DNA from: Gemmatimonadota bacterium
GTDB taxonomy: Bacteria > Gemmatimonadota > Gemmatimonadetes > Longimicrobiales > Gaopeijiaceae
Reading direction: 5' to 3'
Assembly: GCA_027623325.1 (NCBI GenBank)
Contig: JAQBXY010000015.1
Span: 1 to 64,000 of the forward strand
Length of the DNA stretch: 64,000 nucleotides
A program made the position numbers and the translations under genes. Shown here one piece after another: positions 55,461 to 64,000 of the stretch. The notes beneath the pieces were generated by a model that was not told where the DNA came from, did not search any database, and worked only from the letters and a program-made list of their open reading frames with translations. The number at the start of each line of letters is the position of its first letter. Positions within the stretch are counted from its first letter, which is position 1.

Positions 55461-56524
55461 TCGAACGGGCCGAAGCGTCGCGCCTCGTGGATCGGTATCG
55501 GGGCACCCAGCGCGGGTCGGAGGGCCGCGAGCGCCCGGAGTGCCCAGCACGCCGAGCCGGTGACCGTCGCGTCGGACGCGATCTCGACTCCCTCGAACGC
55601 GACGACGAGGCCCTCGACGCTCGCCCCCTCCAGGACACGAAGTCGGCCCGCGATGAGAAGGAATCCATAGAAGCGGGCGCCGGCGCTCAATACCAGATCT
55701 CCGTCGATCACGAGCGTCCCCTGCCCCACACCCCCGACCACCTCCGTGGACTCCACACCCCGTCGAAGGGTGAGGTGGGGTCCGCATGGGCGAAACGGCC
55801 GGTCGGGATCTCCCCAATTCCACGGCCCGTCCCCCACACATTCGCCGGCCGCTTCCTCGGGCTGGGGGGTTCCGACGGGACCCAGAGCCGTCACCGCGAG
55901 CGTCCTTAGGGTTTCGAAGTCCAACAGTCCCAGCCCAAGTGACTCGATCTGCCCGAGCGGTGGCTTCACACCCGTCGGCATCGCCTCGGTCACGCGTGTA
56001 ATCCATGGCGCACACGCTTCCTCATCGAGAGGAGCCCGCACCTCTGTGATCGCATCACCAAGCAGCCTACCAGCTACCGCGACGTCAGCGGAAGGCCCCA
56101 CCGACACGACGCCCGGCAGCGCACGAATGCGCTCGATCGGGTCGTACACCCAGACGAGTCGGTGCGAATCGGTCGCGAGGCGTCCGAACCAACGCGCCGT
56201 GCTCTCGACGAGCCAGACCTCTGATGCGAGCCGGCGCCAGCGGGTAGAGACACTCAGGCCACCGGTCTCCGCGCGGATGTCGGGGCCCCATCGCCCGATG
56301 TCGACGGAGTCCATCCAGGCGCCGGGCGGTTCCTGCAGCGCGGCGGCGACGCCCCCGTCTGCGGACGCCTGCAACTCCACGTGACGAGCCGCCGCCCGAC
56401 TCTCCTCCAAGGCCGCCGCGGCCATGAGGTGGAGAGCGTGCGCGAGGGTGTACATCGCCAGCCCCATGAGAACCACGACGAGCAACACGGCTCCGCCCTC
56501 ACCCACCTCCCGGCGGCGTTTCAC
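55457..56524 (-). CDS. PilX/GspK-like minor pilin, set B
   Basis: The 355-residue protein starts at a GTG overlapping the pilW-like stop (GTGA); the upstream open frame lies within that gene. After a basic leader ending EGG, the helix reads AVLLVVVLMGLAMYTLAHAL with no Glu at +5, as in set A. The C-terminus repeats the set A pattern (GVGQGTLVIDGDLVL ... FYGFLLIAGRLRVLEGASVEGLVVAFEGVEI), predicting a beta-solenoid. A Cys-containing loop (GECVGDGPW, PCGPH) lies in the middle. It is the last gene of set B. Confidence 0.75.
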   Translation of the reverse strand: MKRRREVGEGGAVLLVVVLMGLAMYTLAHALHLMAAAALEESRAAARHVELQASADGGVAAALQEPPGAWMDSVDIGRWGPDIRAETGGLSVSTRWRRLASEVWLVESTARWFGRLATDSHRLVWVYDPIERIRALPGVVSVGPSADVAVAGRLLGDAITEVRAPLDEEACAPWITRVTEAMPTGVKPPLGQIESLGLGLLDFETLRTLAVTALGPVGTPQPEEAAGECVGDGPWNWGDPDRPFRPCGPHLTLRRGVESTEVVGGVGQGTLVIDGDLVLSAGARFYGFLLIAGRLRVLEGASVEGLVVAFEGVEIASDATVTGSACWALRALAALRPALGAPIPIHEARRFGPFD

Positions 56525-57246
56525 TGGCGCACCCACGACAGAAGGCCTCTCCACGGGGGTCCGGCATCGGTGCGCGGAGTCACCTCCAGGACGACGCCGG
56601 TTCCGTCCAGCCGAAAACCCGTCGAGGCGTCGATCCAGACTTCGGGCGTGAGTGGTTGGCGACCTGATGCACCCCGTCGGTACCGAAGGGCAGACCCGGT
56701 CAGATGATACGACCCGCGCTCGAAGACACGCGCGACCACCGGCCCCGGAGGGAGGGCTGGCTCGAATCGCCACGAGCCTATGGCACCATCCTCAGCCAGA
56801 GCCTCGCAACCCACGACGGCCGCGCCGCCGGGTGCCAACGCAGCGGCCAACGCCACGTAACGAACCGTGCCGTCCGCATAGAGCACCTCAAGGGAGTCCT
56901 TCGTCGGATCCGGTGCCCGAGCGCCTCGGTACGCGACCGTCACTTCTGTCGAGGACACCGTCCCACAGATGACCCCGGTGCCACGGAAGGCGCGTAGCGA
57001 CAAGGAGTCGACATCGGCCGACCAATCCCGGGTCCCATCGGCCCATCCGAGTTCTGTACGCAGGACGTGGCGCGCCACGCGCAAAGCGACGAGCGCGTCC
57101 TGTCGGGACTCCAGTCGGGCTTGCGACCTCCGCAGAGCGCCGACCGTGTCGAGCCCGAGGTGGAGGACGAACAATCCCAAGACCAGCGCGACGATCGCCT
57201 CGATGAGGGTCGTGCCCGCGAGGCGGTGAGGACCTGAAGACATCAT
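56521..57246 (-). CDS. PilW-like minor pilin, set B
   Basis: The 241-residue prepilin has an 11-residue leader ending LAG. The mature helix is TTLIEAIVALVLGLFVLHLG, with Glu at +5 but Thr instead of Phe at +1. The remainder is beta-rich with a possible disulfide (VICGTV, VVGCEAL). It is PilW/GspJ-like by order and size. It overlaps its neighbours by 4 bp on both sides. Confidence 0.78.
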   Translation of the reverse strand: MMSSGPHRLAGTTLIEAIVALVLGLFVLHLGLDTVGALRRSQARLESRQDALVALRVARHVLRTELGWADGTRDWSADVDSLSLRAFRGTGVICGTVSSTEVTVAYRGARAPDPTKDSLEVLYADGTVRYVALAAALAPGGAAVVGCEALAEDGAIGSWRFEPALPPGPVVARVFERGSYHLTGSALRYRRGASGRQPLTPEVWIDASTGFRLDGTGVVLEVTPRTDAGPPWRGLLSWVRQ

Positions 57247-57557
57247 CGGAGATCCATCTGGGTACGAACGCGAAGCAGCGTAACCGCAGCAGCGGACGCT
57301 TCGAGATTCACGACACCCTGATCATCGATCACCCACCGTACTACCCCACCGTGAAACGCGTCCGAGCCTGTCCCCGGTGTAGCTCCCCCTCGCAGTGAGT
57401 CCAAAACACCCTCGGCGCGGGCCGCCGCGTGCTCAATGACCTCCGCGCGCCGCTGCGTTTCTGACGCGAGCACAAGGGTTCCAAGGACTCCGAGGACCGA
57501 GATCTCCAGAATGACGAGCGAGACGAGCACCTCGAGCAGCGTGAAACCGCCCCTCAT
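57243..57557 (-). CDS. PilV-like minor pilin, set B
   Basis: The 104-residue prepilin has a four-residue leader MRGG. The mature helix is FTLLEVLVSLVILEISVLGVLG with Glu at +5, typical of PilV/GspI. The globular part is very small (about 70 residues), with VVRWVIDDQG and a Val/Ala-rich end. It overlaps both neighbours by 4 bp. Confidence 0.8.
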   Translation of the reverse strand: MRGGFTLLEVLVSLVILEISVLGVLGTLVLASETQRRAEVIEHAAARAEGVLDSLRGGATPGTGSDAFHGGVVRWVIDDQGVVNLEASAAAVTLLRVRTQMDLR

Positions 57558-57979
57558 CGACGCCGGATCCGGCCATAGCTCGACACCACCACTGTCGCCG
57601 ACACGTCTCCTCGGGTCAGCACGATCGTTTCACTGGCGAATCTGCCCAGGCCGAGGGCGTCGAAGCGGATCACGGTGGAGTCTCGGGCGCCCCCGAGCAC
57701 AAGCTGCACGTCGCGATCACCGAACAGATCGACGCTCCGTATCAACGCGGTTCCAGATTCGATCCGGGCGCGGGGCGGGTCAGCCGCGAAAGTGACGACC
57801 CCCGAACCGTTCGCCATAGCCACGCTTCGAGCTTCGCCCAGAAGTGCGACGACCTCTTCACGAGCCGAGTGGACGGCTGCTCGGTCGGCCAGGCGTCGTG
57901 CGGTTGGAGCCGCGGCGGACGCGCCGACCCCGAACAGAGTCAGAACCGTCAAGAGCTCGAGAAGCGTGTGGCCATCCAT
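57554..57979 (-). CDS. FimT/GspH-like minor pilin, set B
   Basis: The 141-residue prepilin has the minimal leader MDG. The mature sequence HTLLELLTVLTLFGVGASAAAP keeps Glu at +5 but has His at +1, where Phe or Met is usual. The globular domain shows the FimT/GspH helix (VHSAREEVVALLGEARSVAMA) and ends SSYGRIRRR. It follows pilR by 66 bp and starts set B. Confidence 0.78.
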   Translation of the reverse strand: MDGHTLLELLTVLTLFGVGASAAAPTARRLADRAAVHSAREEVVALLGEARSVAMANGSGVVTFAADPPRARIESGTALIRSVDLFGDRDVQLVLGGARDSTVIRFDALGLGRFASETIVLTRGDVSATVVVSSYGRIRRR

Positions 57980-58045
57980 GCCACCAAGCTGCCCGCGTCA
58001 GTGGGGCGCTACGATGGCAGAACGAGTCTGCCTTCAGGGTCTCCC

Positions 58046-59404
<1,359 letters not shown>

Positions 59405-59426
59405 GGACGCTCCATCGCTTCGGTGC

Positions 59427-60680
59427 CTACGACCGCTCGGTCGATTCGGCTGTATCGTACATCGCCGGAAGCCGAATTACGAAGAGGGCACCCCCGTCGG
59501 GTCGGTTTCCAGCCTCGATTATCCCACCCATCCCCTCCACCAACCGAGCGCAGATGGAGAGGCCGAGGCCTGTGCCCTCGCCCGGCTCCTTGGTCGTGAA
59601 GAAAGGATCGAAGAGGTGCTCCGTGATCTCTTCCGGGATGCCGGGTCCGTTGTCGGACACCTCGATGACGGTCAGCCGCTCGGCAGTTGCGACCGACCCC
59701 ACGCCCGCCTCGTCCTGAGCGAGCCGACGTCGGTGCATGTAGTCCACTCCGCGAGGGTCAGCCTCGCGGCGGCGGGGCATGTGGAGGAGCGCACCGTCCT
59801 CTTCGGACACGCGGACGGCGATGCGAGGCTCCTGGACTCCGCGAACCGCATGCAGCGCGTTCAGGAGCAGATTGACCAGAACCTGTTCGAGGCGATGCGC
59901 CTCCAACACTCCTCGTTCGCCCGCTTCACGGACGTCCCAGGCACACTCCACTTGGTCGAGCTTGCCCTGGTCTTCCAGGAGGCGTCGCACCCGAACCACC
60001 ACCTCGCCTGCTGTAGAGGCGCTACTCTCCGGGTCGGAGGGCCGGGCGTAATCGAGGAGACCCCGCACGATCCGATCGATCCGTTTGGCCTCTCCGCGAA
60101 TCGCATCGAGGAGTTCCACGTCACCCCCGGCCTTTTCGACCCTCGCGCGGGCGACGTCCACGAAGCCGATGATGGCGCCGAGCGGGTTTCCGACCTCGTG
60201 TGCGATTCCCGCCGCGAGGGTCCCCACCGACGCCAATCTGGCCGTACGAACAACCTGATCGCGGACGAGCAACAACTCACGATTCGTATCTTCGAGCGAC
60301 TGTACGTTGTCCGCCAACAACAGCTGGTCGGCGATGAGTCGGTCTGCGAGCCGGTTGACGCTGTCGCGAAGCCCGAGGAGTTCGTCGCGGTGCAGATCAC
60401 CGATGCGGTGATGGAAGTCGCCGTCCGCGATTCGATGAACGTCTGCGGAGAGGCGCTCGAGCGGGCTCGTGACCGAACCCTGGATGATCCACCCCGAAAA
60501 GACGGCAAGAATGACGAGGTCTGCAAAGACCAGTCCGATGATGAGCACGGGGCCGGTACTAATGGTCTTCATGGCCGGAAGCGCAAACAGAACGCCGAGG
60601 ACGGCGATCACCTGTCCGAGCGCGAATAGGAGCGCCAGTCGAACGAGGAGCCTGCGCGTACGCAGAGGATTCCAGGTCAA
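59427..60680 (-). CDS. pilS: PilS-like sensor histidine kinase
   Basis: The 417-residue kinase has two membrane helices (about 12-36 and 43-67), a HAMP domain (about 65-120), the phospho-acceptor His161 in [13 protein letters not shown], and N-box Asn274. The G1 box is DNGPGI at 343-348, followed by the F-box [17 protein letters not shown]. Classical PilS has six helices and a PAS domain; this one has neither. An extra arginine-rich loop of about 40 residues (295-335) separates the N and G1 boxes. It precedes pilR by 22 bp. Confidence 0.85.
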   Translation of the reverse strand: MTWNPLRTRRLLVRLALLFALGQVIAVLGVLFALPAMKTISTGPVLIIGLVFADLVILAVFSGWIIQGSVTSPLERLSADVHRIADGDFHHRIGDLHRDELLGLRDSVNRLADRLIADQLLLADNVQSLEDTNRELLLVRDQVVRTARLASVGTLAAGIAHEVGNPLGAIIGFVDVARARVEKAGGDVELLDAIRGEAKRIDRIVRGLLDYARPSDPESSASTAGEVVVRVRRLLEDQGKLDQVECAWDVREAGERGVLEAHRLEQVLVNLLLNALHAVRGVQEPRIAVRVSEEDGALLHMPRRREADPRGVDYMHRRRLAQDEAGVGSVATAERLTVIEVSDNGPGIPEEITEHLFDPFFTTKEPGEGTGLGLSICARLVEGMGGIIEAGNRPDGGALFVIRLPAMYDTAESTERS

Positions 60681-60715
60681 CTCGGCACTCCTGACGACGG
60701 TGGGTGAGAATCAGT

Positions 60716-60758
60716 TGGTAAAGCGAAGGGTGGCCTGGGCGAACCGCCCAGACCACCC
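60716..60758 (-). terminator. Hairpin between pilA and pilS
   Basis: On the minus strand GGGTGG-T-CTGGGCG / CGCCCAG-G-CCACCC forms a 13-bp stem with one mismatch and a 3-base loop, followed by TTCGCTTTACC. Two further hairpins precede it: CCCGCAT/ATGCGGG at 60776-60793 and the palindrome AGCTGACCCTAGGGTCAGCT at 60802-60821, which overlaps the pilA stop. They may stabilise the pilA mRNA and limit read-through into pilS. Confidence 0.55.
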
Positions 60759-60815
60759 CACCGCTTCATGTCACACCCGCATCGAGATGCGGGAGCCTGT
60801 CAGCTGACCCTAGGG

Positions 60816-61208
60816 TCAGCTCGTGCAGGCAACCTCACCGGGCTGAGTCGGCGTGGTCGGCGACGTCGGCGCCGTGGCGGTGCCGTAGTAGAGCGCGCAA
60901 CCCTCACCCGTGCCGAGTGCGGCATGGGTGGCCGTGCCCGACCAACCTGAAGACGAAGCCGCGATGGTCACGGTGACGCCGTCGGAGTTGGTGAAGGCCA
61001 GATCGGTCGTGGCCGTCGAGTACGCATAGGCGTCCGAGTAGTAGATCTCCTGCTGGCTAGCCAGGTTCTTGAGATCCGACTTCATGGCCGCAAAATAAGC
61101 CTTCTCACGCGTGGCGCTGAACTTCGGAATGGCGATAGCCGCCAGAATTCCGATGATCACGACCACGATGAGGAGCTCGATCAAGGTAAAACCCTTGTTG
61201 TCCCGCAT
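60816..61208 (-). CDS. pilA: Type IV major pilin PilA
   Basis: The 130-residue prepilin has a six-residue leader MRDNKG and the canonical helix FTLIELLIVVVIIGILAAIAIPKF with Glu at +5. This is followed by the alphaN helix (REKAYFAAMKSDLKNLASQQE, Tyr pair at 56-57). Cys104 and Cys128 frame the C-terminal D-loop. The loop contains a Pro/Thr/Ser-rich run (APTSPTTPTQP, 113-123) that could be O-glycosylated. GGAG lies 8 bases before the ATG and a sigma-54-type promoter lies 54-69 bases upstream. Confidence 0.95.
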   Translation of the reverse strand: MRDNKGFTLIELLIVVVIIGILAAIAIPKFSATREKAYFAAMKSDLKNLASQQEIYYSDAYAYSTATTDLAFTNSDGVTVTIAASSSGWSGTATHAALGTGEGCALYYGTATAPTSPTTPTQPGEVACTS

Positions 61209-61261
61209 CGGAGTAACTCCAGGTGTGAAGTAAAAAACGGTGATAAGCGGTTCTAGAATAA

Positions 61262-61277
61262 GGCAAGGCTCGGTCCA
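61262..61277 (-). promoter_or_regulatory. Candidate sigma-54 promoter of pilA
   Basis: On the minus strand TGGACC-GAGCC-TTGCC matches TGGCAC-N5-TTGCA at 8 of 11 positions, including GG, GC and exact spacing. The predicted start point is near 61250, about 42 bases before the ATG. Control of pilA by PilS/PilR and sigma-54 is established in Pseudomonas and Myxococcus, and both partners are encoded immediately downstream here. Confidence 0.65.
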
Positions 61278-61426
61278 GATCGCAGAGCACCTTCGTCAAA
61301 CCGTTACCCTAGTTGGATTTAGCGAATTTTGTGGCCTTGGGGCACCACCCCAGGGAAGCACGTTCCTGCCTTGGATTCTGCAACTCTCGTGCGTCTTGCA
61401 AGAGCGAGGGGACCCCGCCGGGACGG

Positions 61427-63331
61427 TCAGCGACCTTGGCGCCCGCCCTCACTCCCCGGTGATTCAAGCAGGGATTCTCTACCAAAGTCGGCCACTCTGA
61501 CCGAATCGAGAGAGGCCCTGCCGATGTCCGTCGCGACCCGGATCCAGGCGGAGTCGACGGCGGCCTGAGCCCTGATCGTATCTCCCCGGGCGCGGTGCGT
61601 GTACGCCTGATACATGTACTGCTGCCAAAAAAGGGCCTCACCCTGCTCGAGCCCCCGGGCCCTGGCAGCCTCGGCTTCGGTGAAGCGGCCCTGCGCCGCG
61701 AGCGCCCAGGCGAGTAGATGATGGCGGGTCGGATCGTAGTCCTCCCGTTCCAGGGATGCCCGGGCGTACTCCTCCGCACCCACCGCATCACCATACTCGG
61801 CCCGGCTCAGCGCCAGCAGGCCCAGGGCGAGTGGATATTCGGGATGATCCTGGGCAGCGAATTTCAGCAACCCTTCGGCCGCCTGATAGCGCTCGACCTG
61901 CAGAAGCCGCTTCGAGATCTCGGTCAGGAGTTGGTAGTGCGTACCGAGCAAGTTGATCGCAGCGCGATAGGAACGGAGGCCATCGCTCACGCGTCCTCGA
62001 ATGAGAAGGACGTCGCCGAGCACCCACTGTGATCGTCCGGACTGCGGGTAGTCACGGATCAGGACGGTCAACATGGTCGCGTTGTCGTACCACGTCGGAT
62101 TGCGCGTCCAGCTACGGATCGAACTCAACGCAAGCATGAGGACCAGAAGGACGGCGGCGCCCCTGGGTCGGTCGCGAGACAGCCGTACCATCAGGCACCC
62201 CGTCGCAGCCGCGAGGCCGACCGAAGGGAGATAGAGCGTCCTCTCGGCGAGGAGGACCCCCGATAGGAAGAGTGTATTGGAGATCGGCGAGATCGTGATC
62301 AGGAACCACACGACTCCGAATCCAGCCGCCCGGGCCGTATCGACCCCGCGTCCCATGTCCGGCTTCCGCCAAGCGAAGAGAGCGAGCCCAAGAAGGATGA
62401 CAGCTAGGGCAGCGCCGACGGCGCCTCCCGCCGTCCACCCGATCGCGATCGGAATCACGCCGGGGGAATAGTCGGACGACAGGTCCAGGGGGAATACCCA
62501 GAGCCTCACGTAATGCATCCAGACCTCTCCCAGGGTCCAGATTCTGGGGATCTCCTCGAGCAGGTCCCCACCCAAAGGCGCGAAGGGGCTGGCGATGCTC
62601 CCCAAGACGGCGAACCGGCCCGCCAGGAGACCGATCGCGACGACGAGCATCACCAGGTACACGCGCCAACGGTCGGCCAGATATCCGGGGAGATCGGAGA
62701 TGGCGATCTGTCGTCGGACCGCGTCGAGCAGAAAGATGACGCCGGGCAACGTGACCGCGCTCTCTTTCGCCCCAAACCCGAGCAGGTAGAGTGCGCCGAC
62801 GAGGAGAGCGCTACGCCACCCGGTGCGTGGCCCTCCCCTGATGTGAATCAGGCAAGCTCCGAGGAGGGCGGCGGCCGAGATCAGCTCGGACAGCCCGATT
62901 ACGTTCGCGACGGCCTCCACGTGTACGGGATGGACTGCGAAGATGAGCCCAGCGCTGACCGCGGCAGGCACGGACATCAACTCGAGTAGGAGTGCCAGCA
63001 CCAGGAGTGACACTACGACGTGCGTCACCACATTCACCACGTGGAAGACGATCGGCGACCCCCCGCCTATGACATACTGCACGCTCAGGAGCGCGGTGGT
63101 CGTCGGTCGCCAAAGGCCCAATTCTCGACCGTAGTCCCCGGGCCAGTACGGTTGCACCAGGGCGTTGGGTAGCGCGTCGAGCGTGTGAATGCCGGTGTTC
63201 GTCACAACGATATGCATGTCGTCGTAGGCGAATTGGTTCGGCAGCGCGTTCAGGTACACGGCGCAGGCCAGGACCCCAACGAGCAGGAACGCAGAGCGTG
63301 GGTCGGTCAGGGGCGAGCCTAGGCGCATCAC
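61427..63331 (-). CDS. TMTC-like membrane protein with TPR domain
   Basis: The 634-residue protein has about ten membrane helices (to about residue 405) and a C-terminal run of tetratricopeptide repeats (about 420-600). It resembles the TMTC/DUF1736 class of GT-C-fold O-mannosyltransferases. The first periplasmic loop carries the FAYDD motif (Asp37-Asp38), followed by HVVNVVTHVVVSLL, HPVHVEAVA and ERTLYLPSVG. It lies just upstream of pilA on the same strand and overlaps the next TPR gene by 4 bp. A role in glycosylating pilin or other surface proteins is inference. Confidence 0.7.
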   Translation of the reverse strand: MMRLGSPLTDPRSAFLLVGVLACAVYLNALPNQFAYDDMHIVVTNTGIHTLDALPNALVQPYWPGDYGRELGLWRPTTTALLSVQYVIGGGSPIVFHVVNVVTHVVVSLLVLALLLELMSVPAAVSAGLIFAVHPVHVEAVANVIGLSELISAAALLGACLIHIRGGPRTGWRSALLVGALYLLGFGAKESAVTLPGVIFLLDAVRRQIAISDLPGYLADRWRVYLVMLVVAIGLLAGRFAVLGSIASPFAPLGGDLLEEIPRIWTLGEVWMHYVRLWVFPLDLSSDYSPGVIPIAIGWTAGGAVGAALAVILLGLALFAWRKPDMGRGVDTARAAGFGVVWFLITISPISNTLFLSGVLLAERTLYLPSVGLAAATGCLMVRLSRDRPRGAAVLLVLMLALSSIRSWTRNPTWYDNATMLTVLIRDYPQSGRSQWVLGDVLLIRGRVSDGLRSYRAAINLLGTHYQLLTEISKRLLQVERYQAAEGLLKFAAQDHPEYPLALGLLALSRAEYGDAVGAEEYARASLEREDYDPTRHHLLAWALAAQGRFTEAEAARARGLEQGEALFWQQYMYQAYTHRARGDTIRAQAAVDSAWIRVATDIGRASLDSVRVADFGRESLLESPGSEGGRQGR

Positions 63332-63999
63332 CGTGACCCCTCGGTGCGCGAAGTCAGGCGCGTGGCCTGAGCCCGGGCCTCGGCGGCCTGCAACGGACGG
63401 CCCATGGCGTCGAGGAGATCACCGAGTCGAGCCCATCCGACCGCGGTCGGCTCCGCGGCGATAGAAGCCGCGCGAGCGCGGGTCGCCGCCCCGAGGTCCG
63501 CCTTCGCCACGTAGGACTCCGACACGAGGGCCCATAGTTCGCGGTCCGACCCGGCGAGCGCGAGGCCCTGGAGGGCGACGCGGTGTGCACCCCTTCCATC
63601 TCCTCGAAGGAGCAGGTGTTCCGCGTGGCGCCGGTAGGCAGCTGGATGGGCCGGCAAGAGGACCATCGCTCGAGCGAGCAGGTCGTCGGCCCGCTCCGGG
63701 CGGCCACGCGCCTCGAAGAACACCGCCGCATCCACCAGAAGCTGATAGTGATCGGGCGCGATTTCGAGCGCCGCCTCGTACGCACCGGCGGCCTCCTCGA
63801 AAGCGCCGACCCTCGTCAATCCGGTGGCCCGCGTTCGTTGGGAAAACCACGACTCGGGGTGTTCCTCGGCCAGGGTACTCAACGCCGTGAACGTGTCGAG
63901 CCACGTCGGGTTACGCGTTGTGGTTCGGACGAGCAGCGCACTCCCGGCCGCGATCGCGAGTATCGTCGCCCCTCGCCTCATCCACGGGTGCGGCGACTC
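63328..63999 (-). CDS. C-terminal part of a second TMTC-like TPR protein (partial)
   Basis: The frame is open to the right edge of the window, so the N-terminus is missing. The visible 223 residues begin at the end of a membrane domain (GATILAIAAGSALLV). They then show RNPTWLDTFTALSTLAEEHPES, which parallels RNPTWYDNATMLTVLIRDYPQS in the neighbouring 61427 protein, followed by about five TPR units (Ala/Leu/Arg-rich). It is therefore most likely a tandem paralogue. An in-frame ATG at 63981 is probably internal. It overlaps the downstream paralogue by 4 bp. Confidence 0.7.
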   Translation of the reverse strand, partial: ESPHPWMRRGATILAIAAGSALLVRTTTRNPTWLDTFTALSTLAEEHPESWFSQRTRATGLTRVGAFEEAAGAYEAALEIAPDHYQLLVDAAVFFEARGRPERADDLLARAMVLLPAHPAAYRRHAEHLLLRGDGRGAHRVALQGLALAGSDRELWALVSESYVAKADLGAATRARAASIAAEPTAVGWARLGDLLDAMGRPLQAAEARAQATRLTSRTEGSR

Positions 64000-64000
64000 G

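Noticed and set aside
63328-63981. A complete 217-residue TPR protein starting at 63981
   Set aside because: The frame is open to the window edge, and the first visible residues align with the middle of the neighbouring TMTC-like protein, so this is a truncated C-terminus.

Overview
The window is about 64 kb of GC-rich, densely coded chromosomal DNA from a Gram-negative (diderm) bacterium. It carries a type IV pilus secretin and alignment proteins, a periplasmic HtrA protease, MltG and lipoproteins. Core gene order (topA-trmFO-xerC-hslV-hslU; tig-clpP-clpX-lon-engB; one F-type ATP synthase cluster), high GC and two FimT/PilV/PilW/PilX-like minor pilin sets would suit Gemmatimonadota or a related phylum. 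That assignment is inference; no rRNA lies in the window. I see no prophage, insertion sequence, CRISPR array or clear pseudogene.

Layout. 0.1-5.3 kb: pyrimidine-nucleoside phosphorylase and a YtxH-like protein on the minus strand, then V4R protein, ruvX, mltG and thiE on the plus strand, then a PHP phosphoesterase. 5.3-12.7 kb: complete ATP synthase operon on the minus strand (atpZ-I-B-E-F-H-A-G-D-C) whose epsilon subunit lacks the usual helical C-terminal domain. 13-20.8 kb: a MoxR ATPase, a CorC/HlyC-type protein and a gamma-carbonic-anhydrase-like protein, then prepilin peptidase with a SpoU methyltransferase, thiD, and a purine nucleoside phosphorylase with a NupC transporter. 21-31.9 kb: a proteostasis block on the plus strand (dnaK, htrA, tRNA-Leu, tig, clpP, clpX, lon, engB, a lipoprotein). 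32-43.9 kb, minus strand: aroC-aroK-topA-trmFO-xerC, then hslV-hslU-gcvT-moaB ending in a sigma-54 activator with a degenerate receiver. 43.9-64 kb: type IV pilus region with pilMNOPQ, minor-pilin set A, a membrane-bound spermidine-synthase-like protein on the opposite strand, minor-pilin set B, pilR, pilS, pilA, and two TMTC-like membrane/TPR proteins, the second cut by the window edge.

How the parts connect. PilD (16.0 kb) would process the nine prepilins at 49-61 kb. PilMNOPQ forms the alignment complex and outer-membrane pore; the pilB, pilT and pilC motor genes are not in the window. PilS/PilR should drive sigma-54 transcription, and I find well-placed sigma-54-type promoter sequences upstream of pilA and of minor-pilin set A. 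Similar sequences also precede hslV and dnaK, and both of those carry the same 13-bp dyad (TGCCA-N3-TGGCA type) further upstream. The hslVU cluster ends with its own sigma-54 activator gene. The best candidate for something undescribed is therefore a sigma-54-linked proteostasis regulon. The second is a pilin with a Pro/Thr-rich tail next to TMTC-like glycosyltransferase candidates.
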